DNA of 64,000 bases from contig NZ_CP136051.1 in the NCBI RefSeq assembly GCF_032999765.1, positions 1,030,417-1,094,416 of the forward strand, in the 5' to 3' direction. The position numbers were made by a program, and so were the translations under genes. This document shows positions 1 through 8,697 of this stretch, one piece after another. The stretch comes from Imperialibacter roseus (GTDB lineage: Bacteria > Bacteroidota > Bacteroidia > Cytophagales > Cyclobacteriaceae). Position 1 is the stretch's first letter; every line of letters starts with the position of its first letter. The notes under the pieces are model-generated. The model searched no databases. It was not told where the DNA came from and saw only the letters and a list, made by a program, of their open reading frames with translations.

Positions 1-1000
1 ATATATCGTTAAACTTCCAACCTCTAAATGGAGCTTTGAACAACAACATGAATCGATACTTTCCAAAAGTATCGTTGTGGAAGCTCTCCTCCATAAGTTG
101 GTTATAAGTGGCAAGAAGTGTGTCAGGTGGACTGTGTTGATAGTCAAATACAAACAAGTCATGTAGAACTGCTGATTTATCATAGGATGACGACAAGTCT
201 CTCAGTAAATACTTTCTGGCTTCCGAATACTTTTCATTGACTATTAGTGCTTGGGCTATTTTACCATTGTCAATGTATAATGTTGTATCCTTCTGAATAA
301 GTTGGAATAACTCAAGAGCTTTCTTGTCTACACCAAGTTCTAATAGTAGAATAGCTTTGTTGTAAGACATTAAATTATCATCTGCTGAATCAATACTGCT
401 TAGCAAAAGCTCAGTTGCTTTGCTGTAGAGGTTCTTTTTTTTATATTGTTGAGCAAGCAAGTAGGTGAGGTCAAGTGTGTCATTTAAAGATTGAGCTAGT
501 TCTGCACTTTCTATGACCTGATCCGGTGTACCATTATACTCATATGTATTTGCTAATTTTTGGTAGGCGATAGACAATTCTTGATTGGTCCAGCTATTGG
601 GATCTGAACGATTCATTTCCAATATCTTGTTTGCAACTGTGACAGCGGAATCTCCCCAGGAGTGGGCTAACTGATAAAGTAAAACTTTATGATTGGTTGG
701 AAAATCTGAGATTATTCCCTCAACGCAGTTGGTGTACTCTCTTTCTAAAGGGTTGTAGTCATCATATGCATCATAGAAAGCAGTTCCAATGAGCTCACAA
801 TGTTCAAGTCTAACATCAACATCCTCTGGGTGTTGCGCAAGATATCTTTCAAAACCAACTATAACTTGTTTGTAGAGTGAATCTCGTGAATTATCAAGAG
901 TCAGCAAATAGTCTGCGGCCTTTAGTGGCTTTTCGTCTTGGGCACGCAAAACATTGGAAATTAAGAGCAAAAGGGTAACCCTGAAGAAGACAGAATGCAT
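1..1000 (-). CDS. Exported TPR-like repeat protein, 3' end beyond the window
   Basis: Reading from an ATG at 1000 down to base 1 gives about 333 codons without a stop, so the gene is cut by the left edge. The first 20 or so residues (Met-His-Ser, then a Val/Phe/Leu-rich stretch ending Arg-Ala-Gln) form a signal peptide. The rest is helical, with repeated Ala/Leu/Tyr patterns such as SIAYQKLANTYEYNG, TYLLAQQYKKKNLYSKA and YNKAILLLELGVDKKALEL, typical of tetratricopeptide repeats. It is probably a periplasmic or surface protein-interaction scaffold. No enzyme motif is visible and the partner is unknown. The gene has lower GC than its right-hand neighbours. Start and export signal are seen in the sequence; the TPR call is by pattern only. 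Confidence 0.72.
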   Translation of the reverse strand, partial: MHSVFFRVTLLLLISNVLRAQDEKPLKAADYLLTLDNSRDSLYKQVIVGFERYLAQHPEDVDVRLEHCELIGTAFYDAYDDYNPLEREYTNCVEGIISDFPTNHKVLLYQLAHSWGDSAVTVANKILEMNRSDPNSWTNQELSIAYQKLANTYEYNGTPDQVIESAELAQSLNDTLDLTYLLAQQYKKKNLYSKATELLLSSIDSADDNLMSYNKAILLLELGVDKKALELFQLIQKDTTLYIDNGKIAQALIVNEKYSEARKYLLRDLSSSYDKSAVLHDLFVFDYQHSPPDTLLATYNQLMEESFHNDTFGKYRFMLLFKAPFRGWKFNDI

Positions 1001-1470
1001 TTGGTATTTTTGCTAAGGTTCAATTGAGAAATTTATACTTACATCCCGGTAACACGATATAGTTCATGTTATACGTCTTAGATGTCATCGGTGAATATAC
1101 ACCAAAATGATGCTCCTGAAAATATGTTTTTTGGAAAGATTACTCCACCAATTGCCGGCAGAAAAGCCCCACCCTGGTGAGTAGAGATGGCGCCAGGGGC
1201 ATCAGCGGAGCAGAGGCTGCCAGCCTTTGGGTCAACGAACAGGTACCGGTGGCTGTGCAATGACATGAGCAGCATGACCGTGCCATCGATTAGCTCCTGC
1301 CATTGGACCGTCTTGAGCCGGTAGGCAAGCAAGATGTCGCCGCCGAGGCTTTCAAAGTGATTCCAATCAACGCTGTAGCTCAGTCTGCCAGGTTGGAGGC
1401 TGTAGCTGTGTACTTAACAGAATATAAAAGACCACCCGACAGGATGGTCTCGTTGTCACAGCTTTGTTGA
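1001..1470. other. Intergenic stretch with a decayed fascin-like fragment
   Basis: No intact gene is seen in these 470 bases. On the minus strand, roughly 1410 to 1078, there is an open stretch without an ATG start whose translation (segments such as DGTVMLLMSLHSHRYLFVDP and SLCSADAPGA) resembles one repeat of a fascin-like beta-trefoil. A frame stop lies just upstream of it. It may be the remnant of a carbohydrate- or actin-crosslinking-like domain of an extracellular protein. The remaining bases up to 1470 hold the terminator of the SDR gene. Confidence 0.3.
1420..1450 (-). terminator. Intrinsic terminator after the SDR gene
   Basis: Arms agaccaccc (1429-1437) and ggatggtct (1442-1450) form a nine-pair stem with one G-T type mismatch and a four-base loop. 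Read on the minus strand it is followed by TTTTATATT. It lies 20 bases past the stop of the SDR gene. Confidence 0.7.
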
Positions 1471-2067
1471 CTAATGGGTTTTGATCACCTGACCGGTACC
1501 AGCACCGAACACACTTTTGCGAAAACCATATTCCAACTGCCTCATCGTTGTTGGTATTTCTCCGGGAAAAAAGGGAAAGTACTGTGGTGAGTTTTCAATC
1601 ACCGTTGGACTTACGGCATTGATCCTGATCCCATTTTCCAGTTCAATGGCCGCTGCCCGAACGAATCCCTCCACCGCCCCATTGGCCGCCGATGCGTTGG
1701 CAAAGTTCCGCTGGGGCTCATCCGTCAATGCCCCGGTGATCAAAGTAAAAGAACCTTTGGGCTTGATGTAGCGCTGACCAATCAATACCAGGTTGATCTG
1801 CCCCATCATTTTGCCCTCCACTCCCTGGCGAAACTCTTTGTCGGTGAGGTTCTTCCACGGCCCAACAAATGTAGGCCCGGCGGTGCAAATCAGTGCGTCA
1901 AATGCGCCGGTTGTTTTGTACATGTTTTCGATGGACTCGGGCGAGGTAATGTCTACCTGCACATCCATTCCGTGACGATCTCCCCGAACGATTTCGTGTT
2001 CTTTTTCAAAAGCTTTTGACAAAAAGCTTCCCATGGTGCCTGACGCACCTACAATGATCATCTTCAT
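1471..2067 (-). CDS. Short-chain dehydrogenase/reductase family protein
   Basis: A 198-aa cytosolic oxidoreductase with a Rossmann fold. The nucleotide-binding motif is VGASGTMG at residues 6-13, and a second family motif, CTAGP, is near residue 61. The ordinary SDR catalytic Tyr-x-x-x-Lys is not present: where it should be (around residue 128) the sequence reads NASAANGAVEGF, as in a group of short SDRs that keep the fold but not the Tyr/Lys pair. Length is below the usual 240-250 aa. It is the last gene of a minus-strand cluster headed by an AraC regulator, after a thioredoxin-reductase-like flavoprotein (21-base gap), so it is probably co-expressed with it. The substrate is unknown. The ATG start at 2067 directly precedes the Rossmann strand. 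Confidence 0.88.
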   Translation of the reverse strand: MKMIIVGASGTMGSFLSKAFEKEHEIVRGDRHGMDVQVDITSPESIENMYKTTGAFDALICTAGPTFVGPWKNLTDKEFRQGVEGKMMGQINLVLIGQRYIKPKGSFTLITGALTDEPQRNFANASAANGAVEGFVRAAAIELENGIRINAVSPTVIENSPQYFPFFPGEIPTTMRQLEYGFRKSVFGAGTGQVIKTH

Positions 2068-2088
2068 GATTCGTGTTTTTTTGTTTGA

Positions 2089-2997
2089 TTAAAATTCTTC
2101 TTCTATCAGCTCTTTGTTCACCATCAATCCCGTGGTTGTGCCCATCGAGACCGCATTGGCAACCGTGCGCATGCGGGTGACGTTGTCGCCGCAAGCATAT
2201 ACACCTGGCACCGAAGTTTTTTGCGCAGTGTCTACATTGATGTAGCCATCGCTGGTGAGCTCGCAGCCCAGTTGTTGTGGAGTGTCGCAGTGCTGCTGAA
2301 AAGGGAGCCTGGAATAGAGGGCAGTGACCAGCTCTGCCCTGCCGGTCTTGAACTGGACGCTACTGAGGTAGCCGTTTGTTTGGTCTAACTTGTAGATTTG
2401 ATCTTCTACGATGTTGATCTTATGATTGTACAGACTGGTAGTTTGCTCATGCGTGAGCGTGCTGTTGCCGTTGGTATATAGCGTTAGGTCGCTTGTCCAA
2501 TTGGCAATGAGCATGCAGAATTCATAGCCACTATCGCCGTTGGCGAGTATGCCGGTTTTCTGGCCTCGCACTTCGTATCCGTGGCAATAGGGGCAGTGGA
2601 GTAAGCTTTTACCCCAGCTCTCCTTAAAACCCGGAATCTCAGGCATAACGTCTTTGATGCCAGTCGCAAAAACTAATTTCCTGGCTGTAAACGATTCGCC
2701 GGATGGCACAAAAACCTCAAAGCCACTCTCCAGTTTTCTGGCACTTTGCACCCGGTCGTTCAGAAAGCTTACCGTGGCGTAAGCCGACACCTGCTGTTTG
2801 GCTATTGAAGCAATTTCTGCCGGGGCTGTGCCGTCCTGCGTAAGGAAATTGTGCGAGTGTGGCGTTTGCTTGTTGCAGGGTTTTCCACTGTCGATGATCA
2901 GCACCTTTCTCAGCGCTCTGCCTAGTGCGAGGCCTGTAGCCAGTCCGGCATAGCTTCCTCCAACGATGATTACATCGTACTTTATTGCAGTCTCCAT
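2089..2997 (-). CDS. Thioredoxin-reductase-like FAD/NAD(P) oxidoreductase
   Basis: 302 aa if started at the ATG at 2997, just before the FAD-binding strand YDVIIVGGSYAGLATG. A second motif, CPYCHGYE, holds a CxxC dithiol in the central NAD(P) domain at about residue 132, the position used by TrxB-type enzymes. The C-terminal VYACGDN segment is the second FAD contact. The protein has the low-molecular-weight thioredoxin reductase architecture. Real substrates of this CPYCHGYE subgroup are mostly untested; a disulfide-containing partner is likely. An alternative in-frame ATG at 3024 would add nine residues and overlap the preceding gene by 11 bases, which would suggest translational coupling. 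It sits in the AraC-headed cluster. Confidence 0.88.
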   Translation of the reverse strand: METAIKYDVIIVGGSYAGLATGLALGRALRKVLIIDSGKPCNKQTPHSHNFLTQDGTAPAEIASIAKQQVSAYATVSFLNDRVQSARKLESGFEVFVPSGESFTARKLVFATGIKDVMPEIPGFKESWGKSLLHCPYCHGYEVRGQKTGILANGDSGYEFCMLIANWTSDLTLYTNGNSTLTHEQTTSLYNHKINIVEDQIYKLDQTNGYLSSVQFKTGRAELVTALYSRLPFQQHCDTPQQLGCELTSDGYINVDTAQKTSVPGVYACGDNVTRMRTVANAVSMGTTTGLMVNKELIEEEF

Positions 2998-3013
2998 GTT
3001 GTTGCGGTTTGCT

Positions 3014-3238
3014 TTATTTTGCATTTGCCTTGCCTGAAAATTGAGCGATCAGCCGGTCGAGTAAAGGAACGCCTACGAACATCATCCACGGAACCAGAGA
3101 AATGGTCAGGATAAAAGTTCTTTGATAAAGTGGCAGCCCAGCCAGGCTTTCGCCAAAGACAGCCAGAAACACTGTGATGGAAGGATAGATGACCAGCCAT
3201 ATTTTCAGCGAGGCCATCAGGCGTGTTTTTTTGTTCAT
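3014..3238 (-). CDS. Small two-helix membrane protein, unknown function
   Basis: A 74-aa hydrophobic protein. Two predicted membrane segments are visible: about residues 11-30 (IWLVIYPSITVFLAVFG) and 41-62 (TFILTISLVPWMMFVGVPLL), each flanked by charged residues. No catalytic motif. It lies between the AraC regulator gene and the thioredoxin-reductase-like gene on the same strand, close to or overlapping the latter, so it likely belongs to the same operon. Proteins of this size and layout occur next to oxidoreductases in Bacteroidota, but I do not recognise a named family. Confidence 0.7.
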   Translation of the reverse strand: MNKKTRLMASLKIWLVIYPSITVFLAVFGESLAGLPLYQRTFILTISLVPWMMFVGVPLLDRLIAQFSGKANAK

Positions 3239-3322
3239 TTTGTTACTTGGTGAAACTTGATGTCACAAAAGTAAAGTGAACAAAAGGGGTGGGGATAGGA
3301 CGAAAATGAAGTTGGATGGGAC

Positions 3323-4180
3323 TTATCGGAAGTTCTTGCGAAAAGCATCCGGAGAGTGGCTTGTATGTTTTTTAAAAAACCGGATGAAATAGGAAACGTC
3401 CTCGTACCCCAGATCCCACGCAATGTCTTTCACCTGATTAGGGGTGGCGAGCAGGTAGCGTTTTGCTTCGAGTATAATCTGTTCGTCGATCAGTTGAGCG
3501 ACAGTTTTACCTACCGACGCTTTGGTGATAGCATTCAACTGGTAGGGTGAGAGATTGAGCAGGTCGGCATATTGCGATACATTTTTTAATTCGCTGATCC
3601 GGGTCTCAAGCAGTTCAAGCAGTTCTTCAAATCGCTCCTGCGTATAGAGGTTACCATTGTTTGTCAGTTGACCTGGGTCAGGGCTCTGCCTGTTGTATGC
3701 TATGCAAAGGATTTCCAAATTGGCTTTGATGATATCGAGGTAGCCGTCCTGCTTGCTGGTGTATTCTTCAAAGATATCAGACAGGATACCGTCCAGTTTG
3801 TCGAACCTGCTGGCTTCAAGTTGGCAGAAGTTCTTGCCACTTGCTTTTCGCAGCCGCTGCGCAGTAGCCTGATCTTTGGAGCCGCAGAACTCCTGGTCAA
3901 ATTCCATGAGATATCCGGTGGAGCCCATCTTTAGCTGGAGGCGGTGCACCTGACCCGGCCTCAGAAAAAACACGGATCGGTCGGATACCTGATAGGGAGT
4001 GAAATCAATTTCATGAACGCCTTCACCCTGGGCGACCGCCAGAATAAAAAAGAAGTTGTGCCGGTGCAGGGCGTGCAGCATGTCTTTCCCCTCGAAGATA
4101 TCCTGTAGCCTCCGGATACTACATCGCCCAAAAGCCTGCCCACTGGTGGTACGAATGTCTCTGATGGGGATTTTCTCCAT
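3323..4180 (-). CDS. AraC-family transcriptional regulator
   Basis: 285 aa. Residues about 35-115 form a cupin-like sensing domain (LHALHRHNFFFILAVAQGEG and a later RPGQVHRL turn). Residues about 185-285 form the double helix-turn-helix DNA-binding domain: LLNLSPYQLNAITKASVGKT for the first and VKDIAWDLGYEDVSYFIRFF for the second, the latter being the AraC signature. It is the first gene of a minus-strand group with the small membrane protein, the thioredoxin-reductase-like protein and the SDR (84-base gap to the next gene), so it probably controls them in response to a small ligand. The ligand cannot be read from sequence. Confidence 0.92.
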   Translation of the reverse strand: MEKIPIRDIRTTSGQAFGRCSIRRLQDIFEGKDMLHALHRHNFFFILAVAQGEGVHEIDFTPYQVSDRSVFFLRPGQVHRLQLKMGSTGYLMEFDQEFCGSKDQATAQRLRKASGKNFCQLEASRFDKLDGILSDIFEEYTSKQDGYLDIIKANLEILCIAYNRQSPDPGQLTNNGNLYTQERFEELLELLETRISELKNVSQYADLLNLSPYQLNAITKASVGKTVAQLIDEQIILEAKRYLLATPNQVKDIAWDLGYEDVSYFIRFFKKHTSHSPDAFRKNFR

Positions 4181-4324
4181 ATAGCGTCGTCGATGAGTAG
4201 TCAGCCCTAATGCCTCGATAGAGCTTTTGCTTCAAGGTTGATTTCGGCATTGTTAATTTACAGCTTAGCCTCATTATTGCGACCATTCCGGCACATGTTT
4301 TTCGCTACTGCATTCGACCTGCTC

Positions 4325-4798
4325 CTAACCCTCGCAAATCTCCTTCAGCCTGTTCAATGCCTTTGGCCACATTTCGCTGAACATTTCGGCAAAAGCATCC
4401 GCCGTGTCCAAGTCTACCGTCACTGCAGTCACCCCATTGCGTTCTTTGAAGGTGTAGTTTTCCATAGCGCCAGCCCACATTTCAACCATGGCGCCGGAGG
4501 TGATTTCCTGATCGCCATCCACCATGCCGTAATGACTGACAGATACGAACTCAGCGGGTTTGTTTTCCAGTATTTTGGACACCATGCCGCCCCGCTTGCC
4601 GTCCTGATCAAGCCCTACGAAAAGTATTTTGCTGCCTTTGTCCCAGCTTCCCTCGTAAGAGCCTGCTGCCCCATCTGGATCGGGGTTGAAAGCGCTGGTC
4701 CAGTCTTGATAGCTTTTAATATCATCAAGGCCCAGCATCAGCCTGTAAACTTTTGTAGCAGGCGCCTTGACGTCCTGGAGAAATTGAAGATGTTTCAT
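4325..4798 (-). CDS. SRPBCC/START-like domain protein
   Basis: 157 aa from the ATG at 4798. The order of elements matches the polyketide-cyclase/AHSA1-like fold: an N-terminal strand MKHLQFLQDVKAPATKVY, a helix with a Trp (YQDWTSAF), a glycine-rich turn, strands ending in VSVSHYG and MENYTFKERNGVTAVTVDLD, and the long C-terminal helix MFSEMWPKALNRLKEI. The fold makes a hydrophobic pocket that binds small ligands; the ligand is unknown. An in-frame upstream start would only add residues that do not fit the fold. It is transcribed alone, toward the aminopeptidase gene on the same strand. Confidence 0.83.
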   Translation of the reverse strand: MKHLQFLQDVKAPATKVYRLMLGLDDIKSYQDWTSAFNPDPDGAAGSYEGSWDKGSKILFVGLDQDGKRGGMVSKILENKPAEFVSVSHYGMVDGDQEITSGAMVEMWAGAMENYTFKERNGVTAVTVDLDTADAFAEMFSEMWPKALNRLKEICEG

Positions 4799-4916
4799 AG
4801 CAGTTTTATTGTAGTGTATTTTACCTATCAAAGATCGCTATTGCCAACAAATTTCTCGCTGTAGTAAAACGACAATTCAAGAGGGCGATTGCGCCATTTT
4901 CCTGAGCAAGCTAAGT

Positions 4917-6539
4917 CTATTCAATCTTGCTGGCATCCACGTAATAATCACTGTCTACCGTCAGCTTACGCATGGGCTGACCTAACGCTACGGTCTTCCA
5001 AGTGCTCTCAGGAATCAATCTTTGTGTTTTGCCGTCGATGCTCACCTCCACTGGTATCGCAAAACCTTCCACACAGTTAACCCATCTGTAGCTCAGGGTC
5101 GTATCGTCGGCTTTGTATTCCAACTTCGGGATCCTCACGTCTCTCAGGTATTGGTCAAAGAAAGGCTTCAGATCCATCCCTGACTTTTCAGCCAGGAAGG
5201 CTTCAATTTGCCCGGTGGTAACAGTTTGATGATAGAACTCCTCATTCAAACCCCGCAACATCGTGCGCCATTTTTCGTCGTCGTTCACCAGCTGGCGCAA
5301 AGTGTGCAGCATATTCGCTCCTTTCGAGTACATGTCGCCTGAGCCTGATTTATTCACCTCGTAGTAGCCAATGATAGGTCTGTCGTTGCGGATGTTCTTG
5401 CGTGTGCCAATGACGTATTCGGCACTGGCGTCTTTGCCGTAATAGTAGTCTACAAAAAGGTTCTCTGAGTAGGCAGTAAAGCCTTCGTGCACCCACATGT
5501 CAGCGATGTCTTTGTACGTGATGTTATTGGCAAACCACTCATGCCCCGACTCGTGCACAATGATGAAATCGAAGTTAAAGCCCCAGCCTGTGCCGCTTAC
5601 GTCGGTGGTGTGGTAGCCGTTTTTGTAGAAGTTGCCATAGGTGACGCTGCTCTGGTGTTCCATGCCGTAGTAGGGCACTTCCACCAGCTTGTAGCTGTCT
5701 TCGTAAAAAGGGTAGGGCCCAAACCAGTGTTCAAAAGCCGCCAGCATTTTAGGCACTTCTTCGAAATGGGTTTTTGCTTTCTTCAGGTTGTCTCGCAACA
5801 CGTAGTAGTCGCAGTCCAGCGGGCCTTTTTCTCCCTGGTACACCTCTCCAAAATGCAAGTAGTCACCCACGTTCACATTCACGCCGTAGTTGTTGATGGG
5901 ATTGGACACAAACCACTCGAAGGTTTTTGTGCCATCGTTGTTGTCAGTAGTTTTTCGCAGGCGTCCGTTTGACACGTCCATCAGGTGGTCGGGCACTGTC
6001 ACGCTGATGGTCATGCTGTCGGTTTCGTCGTACATGTGGTCTTTGCAGGGCCACCACAGGCTGGCACCATCCCCTTGGCAGGTAGTGACGATGAAGTCGT
6101 TGCCGTTGCTGTCCTTTGTCCAGGTAACACCTCCTTCCCAGGGCGGGAGCTTGCTCACTTGAGGCCTTCCACCATAACTGATTATCAGGTTGTTTACAGC
6201 CCCTGGCACCTGCTTTTTCTTGAGCGTAATGAACCACGCATTGCCCTCCTGTTTCACTTTAAGCGCTTTCCCATCTTCTGTTACGGCCGTGATTTTCATT
6301 GGGGGCTGCAAGTCAATCTGCATTATTTTGGCCGACTTAAGCACCTTGTAGGTGACGGTATTTTGCCCGGAGAAGGTTTTGTCTGATGGATCGACCTTGA
6401 CCCCGAGGTTATAATGCACCAGATCCCACCATGCTCTTTCCGGGGTGATGGAGCCACGCAGGGTGTCCTGACGGGTGAACTTGGGTGCTTGGGCTAAACC
6501 TTCTGTCGATAATAAAAGGAAGATCAGGATAAATCTCAT
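4917..6539 (-). CDS. Exported M1-family zinc aminopeptidase
   Basis: 540 aa. A signal peptide (MRFILIFLLLSTEGLAQA) directs it out of the cytoplasm. The N-terminal all-beta domain is followed by the substrate motif GMEHQ near residue 293, the zinc site HESGHEWFAN near 330 (HExxH) and the third ligand Glu in WVHEGFTAYSE about 19 residues later. The protein lacks the large C-terminal helical domain of PepN, as is usual for the short exported M1 enzymes of Bacteroidota. It should release N-terminal residues from peptides in the periplasm or outside. It is flanked by unrelated genes, with no sign of an operon. Confidence 0.95.
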   Translation of the reverse strand: MRFILIFLLLSTEGLAQAPKFTRQDTLRGSITPERAWWDLVHYNLGVKVDPSDKTFSGQNTVTYKVLKSAKIMQIDLQPPMKITAVTEDGKALKVKQEGNAWFITLKKKQVPGAVNNLIISYGGRPQVSKLPPWEGGVTWTKDSNGNDFIVTTCQGDGASLWWPCKDHMYDETDSMTISVTVPDHLMDVSNGRLRKTTDNNDGTKTFEWFVSNPINNYGVNVNVGDYLHFGEVYQGEKGPLDCDYYVLRDNLKKAKTHFEEVPKMLAAFEHWFGPYPFYEDSYKLVEVPYYGMEHQSSVTYGNFYKNGYHTTDVSGTGWGFNFDFIIVHESGHEWFANNITYKDIADMWVHEGFTAYSENLFVDYYYGKDASAEYVIGTRKNIRNDRPIIGYYEVNKSGSGDMYSKGANMLHTLRQLVNDDEKWRTMLRGLNEEFYHQTVTTGQIEAFLAEKSGMDLKPFFDQYLRDVRIPKLEYKADDTTLSYRWVNCVEGFAIPVEVSIDGKTQRLIPESTWKTVALGQPMRKLTVDSDYYVDASKIE

Positions 6540-6722
6540 ATTTAGTCTTTTGGGTTAGAAAGGTAGGTTTTTCAGCCTGTAGGACAAAGGGAAATCCTGG
6601 TGGCAGGTATTTAAAGGGTTTTCTGGTATGTCAATTTCAAAAAGTACCTTAAGATTTTTCGATGAAATGCGATATCAGTGTGTTCGGATTGTTTGAGATA
6701 AAATGGCTATTTGTAGTATTGA

Positions 6723-8309
6723 TTAGTGACTTGGGGCAATAGGAAACTTCAAAGTAAAGGTGGTGTGCTGATCGACGACGCTACGCACAGAAATAGAGCC
6801 CTCGAGTAACTCGGTTTCTGCTTTTACAAAATACAGGCCAAGCCCTTTTCCGGCTGTGTTTTCGTGAAATCTTTTGTATAAACCGAAAACCCTGTCCCCG
6901 AAATAAGACATATTAATTCCCATTCCATTGTCGGCTATTTCTAGTATCAACTTGTCTTCATCCAATTTACAGGAAATAGTTACCATTAGAGGCCGTTCGG
7001 GCGACCTGAATTTAATGGCGTTGTTGATGATTTTATCCAATATATCGTAAAGCAAGCTTCGGATGGTTGTGATATAAGGGGCTTGATTGAGGTCAAGTTT
7101 TATCACTATACCAAGCTCCCTAATTTCTTGTTCGTATTGTTCGAGAACCGAGGCAACGATTTTATCCCAAAAGATTTTTTCCACTGGATGGAGCAATTGA
7201 TTTTTGATTGTGTCAATATGGTTCAGGTCGTCAACTACATTGTTCAGAGCGCCTAGTTCATCAATGCCTCTGTCCAATAAATCAGATAGCTCTTCATCTA
7301 ATTTTTTCCTTGGCACCAGGTTAATCAGCCCATGTAGCGTGGCAATAGGCCCCCGAAGGTGGTGAGAGGCCATGTACATGAAATGATGTAAATCAGCATT
7401 CATTTTTATAAGATCCTGGTTGGCTTTTTCAAGCATGTCGTTTTGCTCAATCAACTTCTGTTGCAGGTCGATATTTTTACTTAATAGTAGATCATGTTGT
7501 GATTTTATCACCTTGTTTGCCTGAGTCAATTTTTCTTCGTTGCTCATCAACCTCGCCTCTCTTTGCAGAATGATATTGTACTGATGTTCTATCAGGTCTT
7601 TTTGGGATTGGATGCTCTTTTGTTGATTTTGGATCTCTCGAAGTTGGGTTTTTATTTCCGTATTTCTCCTGCCTAGTTCCTCGATGAGCTCCTCGTTTTC
7701 GGCCTCAGATTTTTCAAACGAATTTTTCAGAATGAGGGCGCAAGAGCCTATAATAACAATACCCATAAAGGCCCGGATGTTGGTGAGTTGATACGATGAA
7801 TCTGCCAGGGAAGCATTGGAAAATCCGACACCAAAAAAAGTATGAACAGCGTCAAAGCTTATCACAGTAAAAGATGAAAGCCCCAGCGTGAGGAACATAA
7901 GCCATCTCTCCGCTGGAGTAAAAAGCAGAAAAGGTAAAATGGATGATGCTACCATGGTTATTCTGAAGCCGACATAACTCGATACTTGCATGTCGAGCCC
8001 ATTGGTTTTGTTAATGATTGAATAACTAATGATAACGGCGGGTGTGATCCAGGACAGTAAAATGCGACTTGCAGTTGTCCACCTTACTGCGTTGAGGAGG
8101 ATAGGAGTAAGCACAAATAAGGGCTGAGTGACCAGCGGTACAGTTATTAGAGCAGTTCCCTGCGTTATAGAGACCAGCAGCGTAAAAAGAATAGGCATTG
8201 TGGCGATCATTAAACTAAGGCTATTGCTTAGAATGACTGAACGCTTTAGCGCCTTGCTCATGTGTGGCTCCACGCCAATGTTCTGAATCTTTAATATCCA
8301 ATGGAGCAT
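6723..8309 (-). CDS. Membrane sensor histidine kinase (HHLRGP type)
   Basis: 528 aa from the ATG at 8309. The N-terminal part holds about six hydrophobic segments (to about residue 195), followed by a long coiled coil (EENEELIEELGRRNTEIKTQ onward) to about residue 315. The phosphoacceptor helix contains MASHHLRGPIATLHGL, an H-box. The ATPase domain is complete: N-box IINNAIKF, G1 DNGMGI, F-box VFGLYKRF and G2 GKGLGLYFV. No response regulator is adjacent, so the partner is encoded elsewhere. Its H-box matches that of two ATPase-less membrane proteins at 45.9 and 47.3 kb. A GTG at 8342 is an alternative start adding 11 residues; an ATG at 8261 a shorter one. Confidence 0.92.
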   Translation of the reverse strand: MLHWILKIQNIGVEPHMSKALKRSVILSNSLSLMIATMPILFTLLVSITQGTALITVPLVTQPLFVLTPILLNAVRWTTASRILLSWITPAVIISYSIINKTNGLDMQVSSYVGFRITMVASSILPFLLFTPAERWLMFLTLGLSSFTVISFDAVHTFFGVGFSNASLADSSYQLTNIRAFMGIVIIGSCALILKNSFEKSEAENEELIEELGRRNTEIKTQLREIQNQQKSIQSQKDLIEHQYNIILQREARLMSNEEKLTQANKVIKSQHDLLLSKNIDLQQKLIEQNDMLEKANQDLIKMNADLHHFMYMASHHLRGPIATLHGLINLVPRKKLDEELSDLLDRGIDELGALNNVVDDLNHIDTIKNQLLHPVEKIFWDKIVASVLEQYEQEIRELGIVIKLDLNQAPYITTIRSLLYDILDKIINNAIKFRSPERPLMVTISCKLDEDKLILEIADNGMGINMSYFGDRVFGLYKRFHENTAGKGLGLYFVKAETELLEGSISVRSVVDQHTTFTLKFPIAPSH

Positions 8310-8697
8310 TTGACGACCGATTAGGATGGTGTTGATCTCCACAACGTAAAGACCTTTGTTAAATAGGCTAATTCTTCATGAGAATGCAAAGTATCCGGAA
8401 GTATTTGTGATTTCTTCCCTTGCCAGGAGTTGAGCTAATTATGACAAGCAGTGGCGGTTGATACTAAACTAAAATTCTTTCACTTTTACGTTGGGAGTGC
8501 CGGTTAAGAATCTGATAGTGAGTGTGTGTTTGAGAAATGCATTTGGTTGTTACCAAAAGTGGTTGAATCCCTCCTTCCAGTGGTTTGTTTATTTGCGAAA
8601 CACATTCTCTAAGTTCTATCTTATTCAGAGCAATTTTCAGGAGACTCTCAGAGAACTCAGGTGCGGGAAGGTCGGCATGCGGCAAAATTAACCTACC
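8310..8697. other. Intergenic, nothing recognised
   Basis: 388 bases between the kinase gene and the DUF1501 gene. Short open frames exist on both strands but overlap each other and have no recognisable composition. No strong hairpin, repeat or -7 box was found. It must contain the promoter of the kinase gene. Confidence 0.5.
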
